Positions 33,163 through 42,900 of a stretch of 64,000 nt of DNA are shown here, piece by piece. Positions within the stretch are counted from its first letter, which is position 1, and the number at the start of each line of letters is the position of its first letter. The notes under the pieces are model-generated. The model searched no databases. It was not told the origin of the DNA and worked only from the letters and a program-made list of their open reading frames with translations. The stretch covers positions 549,640-613,639 of the forward strand of contig NZ_JAGMUJ010000161.1 of assembly GCF_019049255.1 (NCBI RefSeq), given 5' to 3'. Origin of the DNA: Streptomyces sp. AC558_RSS880. Its GTDB lineage: Bacteria > Actinomycetota > Actinomycetes > Streptomycetales > Streptomycetaceae. Position numbers and translations under genes: made by a program.

Positions 33163-34422
33163 ATGTCCGTTCTGAACACGCCCCTGCACGAGCTCGACCC
33201 CGCCGTGGCCGCCGCGGTCGACGCCGAGCTGCACCGCCAGCAGTCCACCCTCGAGATGATCGCCTCGGAGAACTTCGCCCCGGTCGCGGTCATGGAGGCC
33301 CAGGGCTCGGTCCTCACCAACAAGTACGCCGAGGGCTACCCCGGCCGCCGCTACTACGGCGGCTGCGAGCACGTCGACGTGATCGAGCAGATCGCCATCG
33401 ACCGGGTCAAGGAGCTCTTCGGCGCCGAGCACGCCAACGTGCAGCCGCACTCGGGCGCGCAGGCCAACGCCGCCGCGATGTTCGCGCTGCTCAAGCCCGG
33501 CGACACGATCATGGGCCTGAACCTCGCGCACGGCGGGCACCTGACCCACGGCATGAAGATCAACTTCTCCGGCAAGCTCTACGACGTCGTCGCCTACCAC
33601 GTCGGCGACGACGGCCAGGTCGACATGGCCGAGGTCGAGCGCCTCGCCAAGGAGAAGAAGCCGAAGCTGATCGTCGCCGGCTGGTCGGCGTACCCGCGTC
33701 AGCTGGACTTCGCCGCGTTCCGCCGGATCGCGGACGAGGTCGGCGCGTACCTCATGGTCGACATGGCGCACTTCGCCGGTCTGGTGGCCGCGGGCCTGCA
33801 CCCGAACCCGGTGCCGCACGCCCACGTCGTGACGACGACCACGCACAAGACTCTCGGCGGCCCGCGCGGCGGTGTGATCCTCTCCACGGCCGAGCTGGCC
33901 AAGAAGATCAACTCCGCGGTCTTCCCGGGTCAGCAGGGCGGCCCGCTGGAGCATGTGATCGCCGCCAAGGCGGTCGCCTTCAAGGTGTGTGCCTCCGAGG
34001 ACTTCAAGGAGCGCCAGTGCCGTACCCTGGAGGGCGCCCGCATCCTGGCCGAGCGCCTGGTCAAGGACGACGTCAGGGCCGTGGGCGTGGACGTGCTGTC
34101 CGGCGGCACGGACGTGCACCTGGTCCTGGTCGACCTGCGCGACTCCGAGCTGGACGGACAGCAGGCCGAGGACCGCCTCCACGAGGTCGGCATCACCGTC
34201 AACCGCAACGCGATCCCGAACGACCCGCGTCCGCCGATGGTCACCTCGGGTCTGCGCATCGGCACGCCCGCCCTGGCCACCCGCGGCTTCACCGCCGAGG
34301 ACTTCGCCGAGGTCGCGGACGTGATCGCCGAGGCGCTGAAGCCGTCCTTCGACGTGGAGGCGCTCCGGGCCCGGGTGACGGCACTCGCCGCGAAGCACCC
34401 GCTGTACCCCGGTCTGAAGTAA
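33163..34422 (+). CDS. glyA: serine hydroxymethyltransferase
   Basis: 419 residues. Interconverts glycine plus methylene-THF and serine plus THF. PLP Lys in VVTTTTHKTLGGPRGG near residue 229; LEMIASENF, NKYAEGYPGRRYYGGCE and QQGGPLEHVIAAKAVA are the standard blocks. Together with gcvT and gcvH it turns two glycines into one serine plus CO2 and ammonia. Strong hairpin after the stop. Confidence 0.98.
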   Translation: MSVLNTPLHELDPAVAAAVDAELHRQQSTLEMIASENFAPVAVMEAQGSVLTNKYAEGYPGRRYYGGCEHVDVIEQIAIDRVKELFGAEHANVQPHSGAQANAAAMFALLKPGDTIMGLNLAHGGHLTHGMKINFSGKLYDVVAYHVGDDGQVDMAEVERLAKEKKPKLIVAGWSAYPRQLDFAAFRRIADEVGAYLMVDMAHFAGLVAAGLHPNPVPHAHVVTTTTHKTLGGPRGGVILSTAELAKKINSAVFPGQQGGPLEHVIAAKAVAFKVCASEDFKERQCRTLEGARILAERLVKDDVRAVGVDVLSGGTDVHLVLVDLRDSELDGQQAEDRLHEVGITVNRNAIPNDPRPPMVTSGLRIGTPALATRGFTAEDFAEVADVIAEALKPSFDVEALRARVTALAAKHPLYPGLK

Positions 34423-34452
34423 TTTCGTACGCTTTCATACATACGGACATCA

Positions 34453-34491
34453 GGGGCACCGCGCACACTGGGTCAGTGGGCGCGGTGCCCC
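34453..34491 (+). terminator. terminator after glyA
   Basis: Perfect 12-bp stem GGGGCACCGCGC with its complement at 34480-34491, 15-base loop, about 30 bases after the glyA stop. It separates gcvT-gcvH-glyA from sdaA. Confidence 0.78.
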
Positions 34492-34596
34492 GCACCATGC
34501 TCCGCACAAACGATCCTCCTCTTCCGATCCGCAGATTCCCCGAACCACCCTTCCCCGGTGGACAGCGTCGTCCGCCGAACCCTTAGGAGTCCTCCC

Positions 34597-35964
34597 GTGG
34601 CCATCTCGGTCTTCGATCTCTTCTCGATCGGCATCGGCCCGTCCAGCTCGCACACGGTCGGCCCGATGCGGGCGGCCCGGATGTTCGCCCGGCGGCTGCG
34701 CAACGAGGACCTGCTGGACTCCGTCGTCTCGGTGCGGGCCGAGCTGTACGGCTCCCTGGGCGCCACCGGCCACGGCCACGGCACGCCCAAGGCGGTACTG
34801 CTCGGCCTGGAGGGCGACTCGCCGCGCACGGTGGACGTGGAGTCGGCCGACGAGCGGGTGGAGAAGATCAAGGACGGCGGTCGGATCCGGCTGCTCGGCG
34901 AGCACGAGATCGCGTTCTCCTTCGACGACGACATGGTGCTGCACCGCCGCAAGGCGCTCCCGTACCACGCCAACGGCATGACCCTGTGGGCGTACGACGC
35001 CTCCGGCGCGGAGCTGCTGACCAAGACGTACTACTCGGTCGGCGGCGGCTTCGTCGTCGACGAGGAGGCGGTGGGCGCGGACCGCATCGTGCTGGACGAC
35101 ACGGTCCTGAAGTACCCCTTCCGCACGGGTGACGAGCTGCTGCGCCTGACGCGGGAGACCGGCCTGTCCATCTCCGCCCTGATGCTGGAGAACGAGCGCG
35201 CCTGGCGGAGCGAGGAGGAGATCCGCGCGGGCCTGCTGGAGATCTGGCGGGTGATGCGGGCGTGCGTCGACCGCGGCATGTCCCGCGAGGGCATCCTGCC
35301 GGGTGGTCTGAAGGTGCGCCGCCGGGCCGCGCACACCGCGCGCAAGCTCCGCTCCGAGGGCGACCCGCAGGCCCTGGCCATGGAGTGGATCACCCTCTAC
35401 GCCATGGCCGTGAACGAGGAGAACGCGGCCGGCGGCCGGGTCGTCACGGCGCCGACGAACGGCGCGGCGGGGATCATCCCGGCCGTCCTGCACTACTACA
35501 TGAACTTCGTGCCCGGCGCCGACGAGGAGGGCGTGGTCCGCTTCCTGCTCGCCGCCGGCGCGATCGGCATGCTCTTCAAGGAGAACGCCTCGATCTCCGG
35601 CGCCGAGGTCGGCTGCCAGGGCGAGGTCGGCTCCGCCTGCTCGATGGCGGCGGGCGCCCTCGCGGAGGTGCTGGGCGGCTCCCCTGAGCAGGTGGAGAAC
35701 GCCGCCGAGATCGGCATGGAGCACAACCTCGGTCTGACCTGCGACCCCGTCGGCGGCCTGGTGCAGATCCCGTGCATCGAGCGCAACGGCATGGCCGCGG
35801 TGAAGGCGGTCACGGCGGCCCGGATGGCGATGCGCGGCGACGGCTCGCACAAGGTGTCCCTGGACAAGGTCATCAAGACGATGAAGGACACCGGCGCGGA
35901 CATGTCGGTCAAGTACAAGGAGACGGCGCGGGGCGGGCTCGCGGTGAACATCATCGAGTGCTGA
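34597..35964 (+). CDS. sdaA: L-serine ammonia-lyase (fused alpha/beta type)
   Basis: 455 residues from the GTG at 34597, behind AGGAG. Fe-S enzyme that deaminates serine to pyruvate and ammonia. Start VFDLFSIGIGPSSSHTVGPM; [4Fe-4S] cysteines in GCQGEVGSACSMAAG and TCDPVGGLVQIPCIERN; APTNGAAGIIPAVL and the final SVKYKETARGGLAVNIIEC with C-terminal Cys that can cap the cluster. It completes a glycine-serine-pyruvate route. Its own promoter is likely after the hairpin. Confidence 0.97.
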   Translation: MAISVFDLFSIGIGPSSSHTVGPMRAARMFARRLRNEDLLDSVVSVRAELYGSLGATGHGHGTPKAVLLGLEGDSPRTVDVESADERVEKIKDGGRIRLLGEHEIAFSFDDDMVLHRRKALPYHANGMTLWAYDASGAELLTKTYYSVGGGFVVDEEAVGADRIVLDDTVLKYPFRTGDELLRLTRETGLSISALMLENERAWRSEEEIRAGLLEIWRVMRACVDRGMSREGILPGGLKVRRRAAHTARKLRSEGDPQALAMEWITLYAMAVNEENAAGGRVVTAPTNGAAGIIPAVLHYYMNFVPGADEEGVVRFLLAAGAIGMLFKENASISGAEVGCQGEVGSACSMAAGALAEVLGGSPEQVENAAEIGMEHNLGLTCDPVGGLVQIPCIERNGMAAVKAVTAARMAMRGDGSHKVSLDKVIKTMKDTGADMSVKYKETARGGLAVNIIEC

Positions 35965-36251
35965 GGGGCCGGGCTCCGACCGGCACGTCCGCACGCGGTC
36001 GCCGGCGGGCGGGGGCTCCGCAGCTCCTCACCGCGCTCGTCCACGAGTCGCGGCAGATGCCGTGACGCCGCCTCGACGGCCCCCGGCGGGGTCGATGTCC
36101 TGGACGAAGCCGAGGTCGTCCCGCGGGACACGGACGTGGTCCGGGTCCGGGACGCGGACGCCCTCGGGCACCACGCGGGCCATCTCCGGTAAGTCAGCGC
36201 GGCGGCTTTGATCCACGCCGGATCACGGAGTTCCCCGAGCCCTGGGGGCCG

Positions 36252-36878
36252 TCACCCGGTGGTGTCAGGGGACCGGGTGCCGTCCGGTCGTGTTCCGTCC
36301 GCGATCGTCTCCGCGAGCTGGTCGGACTCCAGCACGCTGCCCACCGGGCTGGCCGGGTTGACGTAGAGCGCGTGGCCGGGGGGCAGGCGGTCCAGGAGGG
36401 CCGGGACGGTGACGCGTTCGAAGGCGAAGCCGCCGACGCTGTCGAGGTGGGGCGGGGCGGTGAAGACCGGGACCACGAGCCCGCCGTCCTCCACCGCGGC
36501 GGTCACCAGGGATCCGTCCGGCAGGGTCAGCACCGCCACCTCGGCGGTGGCCAGTGCGCGCAGGACGTCCTCGGCCGGTCCGTAACCGGTGACGGCGAGC
36601 TGGAGGGCTTTGTCGACGTCGTCGGTGGGCTCGGGCCAGCCGAGCGATTCCGGGGAGGGGCGGTACGCCTCGTTGTCCTCCCACTCCTCGATCTCGCCGG
36701 TCGCTCCCGTGCGCCAGCGGCCGACCACGACCCGGTCGGGCGGCACGCCCTCGCCGTCCCAGCCGGGGTCGATCATGCTGATCCAGTGGTCCGGCGCGAG
36801 CCGTGCGGCCTCGACGATGTCGTCGGGGGGCGTGGGCATCGCCGTCCCGCCGCGCTCGGTCGTCCCGTTCATCCCCAC
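36252..36878 (-). CDS. type VII secretion-associated SseB-fold protein
   Basis: 208 residues from the GTG at 36878 (ATG two codons later is possible), with GAGGAG 5 bases upstream. Segment DDIVEAARLAPDHWISMIDPGWDG, VVGRWRTGATGEIEEWEDNEAYRPSPESLGWPEPTD, then an SseB-like C-terminal half (VAVLTLPDGSLVTAAVEDGG, PALLDRLPPGHALYVNPASPVG). Proteins of this kind sit next to ESX/type VII genes in Streptomyces and are annotated as type VII-associated, from memory. It follows the stop of the giant gene by 26 bases. It could be a chaperone or an immunity protein for the giant product; the sequence does not decide. Confidence 0.75.
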   Translation of the reverse strand: MGMNGTTERGGTAMPTPPDDIVEAARLAPDHWISMIDPGWDGEGVPPDRVVVGRWRTGATGEIEEWEDNEAYRPSPESLGWPEPTDDVDKALQLAVTGYGPAEDVLRALATAEVAVLTLPDGSLVTAAVEDGGLVVPVFTAPPHLDSVGGFAFERVTVPALLDRLPPGHALYVNPASPVGSVLESDQLAETIADGTRPDGTRSPDTTG

Positions 36879-36903
36879 GCACTCTCCTCGACACCCATGA
36901 CGG

Positions 36904-39900
36904 TCATTCGTCGCTCCACTCGTCCACCGGTCCGAGGATCTCCCGGAACCGGGCGGCGAGGCGCGCGACCGTCCGGGGGTCCGTCCCTTCCGCCGCCAGC
37001 AGCTCGGCGAGCCGGCGCACCGCGTCGCGGTACGCCTCCGCGGCGTACCGCCAGTCCGCGAGCACGGAGTCCGCGTCGCCCGGCAGGAGCAGCCCGAGGG
37101 CGGTGTCCCACGCCTGGACGGCGTTCGGGGCCGGGTTCGCGGTCTCGAAGGCCGTGAACGCCGAGCGCCAGATCCGGCGCGACACCGCGGCCGCGACGGC
37201 GTCGAGGGCGTCCGGCCACGGGCCGGGGCGGGCCAGCAGCAGCCGCACCTGGTCGAGCGGTGCCAGTCCGCTGCCCCGTACGCCTCCGCCGAGTTGCGCC
37301 TCGACGTCCATTCCGGGGGTGATCTCGATGCCCGCGTCCCTCAGTTCGGCCAGGGTGACGAGCTCGGCGCCGGTGAACCCCGGCGGGGTGCCGGGCAGGT
37401 CCTCCGCGCTCACCCGGCCGGCGATCCACTGGCGCCGGGCCTCCTCGGGCGGCGGCGCCTGGAGCGGGGTGTCGTCGCCGGCCGTGATGACGTCTGGGGT
37501 GGGGCCGGAGGGCTGGGCCGCGGGTTCGGGCGCGGGCTCGGGCTCGGGTTCGGGTGGACGGGTCTCCGACCAGTGGGCTCCCGTGTCGTCCTGGGGTGAG
37601 GTCAGCACGAGGAGGCTCTCGTTCACCGCCGGCCGCCGGTCGAGGAGCCGGAGGGGCCGCGTCGGCAGCCACACCGTCCGGGCGGCCCCCGTCCGGGCGG
37701 CGATCGCCTCGGCCAGGCCGGCGTCCCCCGTCCCCGCTCCGACGGGGACGACCGTGACGTCCCGGTCCAGCTGCGCCAGGACGGGGTCGTGGGAGAGCAG
37801 TTCGGCGATCTCCTCGTAGGGCACCGGGCGGGTGGTGCCGTCCGGCCAGGGCATGTCGACCTGTCCCGGGGTGGTGCCGCTCATGTCCAGTACGTATCCG
37901 CCGGGGTGGTCGCTCTTTCGGGCGCCCTTCCGGTACCAGGGCGCCAGGGCGCCGCGGCTGTTGCCCAGGCCGCCGTCGGGTGAGATCACGTAGCGGTCCG
38001 CCCACATGCGGCTCGGGGCGGGCCTCCCCGTCCAACTGCGGCCGGCCTTCGTCCCGTTCACGGAGGTGATGAGGGTGCGGTCGTCCAGCGCGCCGTTGCG
38101 TTCGAGGTCGTACGCGGCGAGCGCGACGGGGTCGTAGGCGTCGCGGCCGAGGGCCGCCGCCGTGGCCGCCGTCCGGAGGAGGTCCGTCCGCAGGGCCTCG
38201 TCCCGCGGGTCCGCGCCGGTGGGCAGGTGGAGTGCCTTCGTCGTCAGGGCGTCGGGGTCGGGATGGTTCTCCACGCTCTCCACGGCCTGGACCGTGGCCC
38301 ACAGCGCGTTCTGCCGGTCGGTCGCGGTGACGTGCGCCGACGGGCGCAGTCCCAGCACCTGGCGGGTCCACCGGTCCGGATCGTGGCGGCCGATCAGTTC
38401 GCGGGCCCGGTCCACGGAGGGCAGGGGGACGAAGTCGGGCAGTGCGGACTCCGGGTCGGTGGACAGGCGCGCCGACGCGGCGTCGAGCATCGTCCGTACG
38501 GCGTCGGGGTCCGGCGGCACGGGCCGGGTGCCGGGGGCGGTCGTCAGGCCGTGGTGCGCGCGGGTGACCCGGTCGAGCAGGTCGAGCGTCAGTTCCCCGT
38601 ACTCCCGCAGGTTCCCGTCCCCGCGGCGCATGACCTCCAGGGCGCCGATGCCGCGCAGCAGGTGACGGTATGTGCCGGCCGGGTCGTCCTTGTCCTTCTC
38701 CACGTCGACGCCGAACGTGGCCCGCAGGGCGCGGACCAGTCGCAGTGCCGTGTCCCGGGCCATGGCCGGGGTGAAGTCCGGGGAGGTCTCCAGACCGGCC
38801 TGCGCGGCCAGGGCGTCGAGTTCGTCCGGGGTCGGTTCGGGGCGCAGCCTCACCATGTCCACCGGGTCGTTCGCCGGGGTGGTGCCGATGCCGTGGTCGT
38901 ACAGCTTTCCCTTCGCGTAACGGCTCAAGTGCTCCCTGTCCGGGGCGTAGACGTCGCGCCGTGTCGCGTTGGAGACGTCCTGGGCCGCCGACGAGACGGC
39001 GAGCGGGTCGGGGACGAACGGGCGGCTCCGCTTCAGGGCGGCGGCGGTGTGCCCCTCCGGTCCGCTCCCCCAGCAGGACAGGAACACGATGGGGGTGTCC
39101 TGGTCCAGCCGGCTCACGCTGGGGCGCCGCCGGAGGTAGCCGCCGGTTTCCGTGCCCCGGACCGGAACGTTGTTCTGGAACATGCGCTCGACCATGAGGG
39201 TCTGCCCCGGCAGGCCGTGGACCAGGAAGAAGTAGGGCTTGCGGCCCTTCCACGGCACCGGCCGGGGATTCCCGATCGGCTCACCGGTGACCGGGTCGTA
39301 GACGGACCACTCCGTCGACCGGACCAGATCCTGGAGCCACGGCTCGCGCCGGAGCAGGTCGGCGTCGTTGACCACCGCGCGGCCGACGGGCCGGCCCTCG
39401 TCGGTGAGGGTGACCGACTTGACGTCCGCGTCCCGGAGGGTCCTCCCGTCGATCGTGTGCAGGACGCCTTCCCCGGGTTCCGGCCGTCCCTCGTCCGGAC
39501 CCAGGTCGTCGGGGTCGCTGGCGATCCACTCGCCCATCGGCTCACCCATCGACTCACCCGCCGACTCGCCCATCGACTCGTCGCCGAGGGACCGGTCGTC
39601 GGTCACCTCGACGCGGTGCCGGCCGGTGTCGGGGTGCGGCTTCAGGGCGGCCTCGCCGCTGTGCGACCACAGCGTCCTGCGGGTCCGGGCCGCGGCCCTG
39701 CGCGGCAGGTCCAGTCCCATGGAGCCGGCGTTCGGCGAGACGAGCACCACCTCGGCGGTGTCCTCACGGCCCGCCAGTTCCTCGTCCTGCGCCAGCAGTT
39801 CGGCGAACTCCTCCGGCGACAGCCGCCACCGCTTGCTGCCGTCCGGCAGGACCAGCCGGACCTTGGTGTGGTCGCCGTCCTTCGTCCCGATCACGTACGG

Positions 39901-42900
39901 GAGGGGAGCGCCGGGCCGGCGTGTCCACGGCGACGGCTGGGGCCTCCGGTCGTCGCCGTCCACCACGTCGTACGAGGAGACGTCCACGTCCCGGGCGGGC
40001 CGGCCCGTCCAGTTCCGGCCCAGCGGGGTGCCGTCGGGTGCGGTCAGGCGGGTGGCGTCGGACAGCAGGCCCTGCCGGCCGAGGTGGTACGCGGTCAGCG
40101 ACACCGTGCTGGTCGCCCGGCCGGCGGCCATCGCCTCGGCCGTCAGCTCGTACAGCCGGCGTACGCGGTGCGACAGGTCGTCGACGTCGAAGCGCACCGG
40201 GGCGGGAGCGGAGTCCGTGGACTCGCCGTCCGCATCACTGTCCGAGTCGCTGTCCGAGTCGTCGTCCGAGTCGGGGTCGTCCCCGGGGTTGTCGTCGAGG
40301 TGCAGGAGGTTCCCGGCGAGCCGGTCCGGGCCGGTGAAGTAGTCCGGCCGGCCGAAGTCCTCCGGGCTCAGTTCCGCCAGCCGGTCGGCGGCCTCCGACA
40401 GGGGGGAACGGTCGACCGTGACGACCGCCTGTCGCCGTGCCGCCCGCCCGGTGGCGCCGTCGATCGGGCCGACGGCGCTGATGTCCCGGCCGCCGCTCTC
40501 CGTGATGACCGTGAAGTCCTCGGCCCGGACCGTGCCGCCGCGTACTTCCGCGACGTCGCGCACGGCCTGTTCGTTGAGCTCCAGCTGACGCCGGATCTCT
40601 TCGAGGAGGAGGTCGCGCACGGCGTCCGCCCGTTGCCGGCCGACCGTCCCGGCGTGCTCGACGGCGTCACCGGACAGCGCGAAGCGCGGGCCGTTGCTGT
40701 AACCGGTGACCGTGATCGTGGGGAGCCGGAGACCTGCCCTGAGGTCCCGCAGGCCGGACAGCACGATCTGCTCGGCCAGGTCGGCGAGTCGGCGGCGCTG
40801 GTCCGGATCGGTGATGTCCCGGTGGCGGTACTCGAAGGCGACCCGGGACCGGGAGGAGGGCGGCGCCGGGGCGGGCTCGGCGGGTCCGGCGTCGTCCGGC
40901 ACCGCCATGCTCTCGGCCTCGTCGTCGTCGAGGTCGACATCGAGGTCGGGGTCGGGGTCGTTGTCGGGGTCGGTGCCCGACAGTGACACCGTGTCCGTCG
41001 GGGCCGGGGGGACGGTGGCGGCCGGCGGCGCGGCGGGGGCGGTGGGGTCCGCGGCGTCGGAGGGCCGCAGCCGGCCGGTGTGCGCGGCGTGCAGCAGGTG
41101 TGCCAGGGAGCCGGCGGTCAGCGACCGGTCCCAGCCCTGCCGGGTGGCGTACTGGCCGACGACGTGCCGGAGCCCGCCCCAGGTGAGCAGACCGGGGTCG
41201 GTGTTGCCGGCCGCCTGGAACCGCAGCCTCTCGAGGGCGCCGAAGCCCTCGATCAGCTCGTGGAACTCCGCCTCGCGGGCCGGGTCGGAGTCGATGTGCA
41301 CGCCGTGGGTCTGCCGCAGGGCCCGTACCCAGTGCAGGGCGCGGTCGGTGCGCCCCGGCAGCCCGTCGGGCAGTCCGCCCAGGTCGGCGAGCGCGTCGAG
41401 GGCGTCGGCTCCGGGCTCGGGACGGAACTCCTCGATGTGGCCCACGGGGTTGTCGGGGTCGTCGTACACGACCAGGTGCGGCGGCAGGCCGCCCTCGGCC
41501 TCGCTCGGCGAGATCTGCCGGTCCACGGTGAAGACGGTGCGGCGGGTCTCGTTGGCGACGTACTGGGCGGAGGAGGGATGGGCGAGCAGGTCCTGGTCGG
41601 CGCGCGTCATGGACAGCTCGCAGATCAGCAGCCACACCGGTTTGTCGGGGGACAGCGCCTGCATGCTCTTGCGCCGCGCCAGCATCCGGCCCAGCTGCCG
41701 GGGGTGGACCGCCTGGTTGGCGCCGGTGCTGCGGCGGGGCACGGTGGTGCGTCCGCTGTCGCCGTGGCCGACGGCGACGTAGGAGTCGGCCAGGCCGCGC
41801 GGCAGGGGCAGGGCGCCGCTCTGCTTCCCGGCGTACACACCGGGCAGCCCTTCCATGACGTTGGTGTAGTGCTGGATGGCGGACACCACCCGCAGGGCCT
41901 CCTCCCGCATCGCCATGTCGTGCGCGTCGAGGAACGCCCGCCCGGTCAGTGTCTGCCCGTCGACCGTGACCAGCGGATACGAGTGGATGTCGGCGTCCGG
42001 GAAGACGGTGCCGTTCGCGGCCCTGACGGTGGCCGCCGGGTCGTCCGGGACCAGTCCCGGATCGGCGGGGATCCAGGCCCCCGCCGGATCGCTCCCGGAG
42101 GCGGGCACGGCCAGGACCGGCACCCGGCGGCCGGACGGAGCCGTTTCCAGCCGCAGGTCGCCGTAGGTGAACCAGGCACGGGTGCCGGTGCGGTCGGCGA
42201 TCACCCGTGCGAGGGCCTCGTTGCGGCCGTCCTCGTCCGCGATCAGGACCACCACGGGCACGTCCGGCCGCCGCCCCGGGTCGTGCAGCACCAGTTCGGC
42301 GAACTCCTCGTCCGACACCGGTCTTCCGTCCGCCAGCAGCATTCCCCCGGCGTTCCGTTCGGCCAGCACCGCGTAGGCGGCGGGCCCCCAGGGGGAGGGG
42401 TGGACGCCCCGGGGATCGGCGACCACGTCCATGTGCAGGCGGATGCCGGGACGTCCGGCCCAGTTCCTGCCGTACGGCACGTTGTCGTCCCCGCTGAGCA
42501 CGGACTGCTGCGGGTAGCCCTGCCGGGTCAGCCCGTAGGCGGCGATGGCGTCCAGGCTGCCGCCACGGCCCCGGCGGTGGGCGCTGCTCGCGAGGGTGAA
42601 AGCGTCGTAGTGCCGGGCCGCGTCCACCGGTTCGTCCGGTGCCAGGTGCAACAGCGTCCGGGTGATGCCGTCCAGGTCCAGGGCGGCGCCGAAGCGGGGG
42701 TGCCCGGCGCGCGCCGCTTCGATCACACGCAGGGAGTTGAACAGCCCGGTGCGCAGCTCCTGCGGGAGCGGCTGGGAGCCGAAGGTGGCGTCGACGAGCG
42801 CCCACAGTTCCTGGAGCCGCTGCTGGACCGCGCCGTCGGTGGGCGGCGGTGCGGCGGCGGACCCCACCGCCGGCACCGGGGTGGGGTGCGGCGGCGGCAA

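Noticed and set aside
36028..36216. 62-codon minus-strand frame between sdaA and the type VII-associated gene
   Set aside because: No family, no clear ribosome site, and part of its composition is shadow-like; a decayed fragment cannot be excluded.
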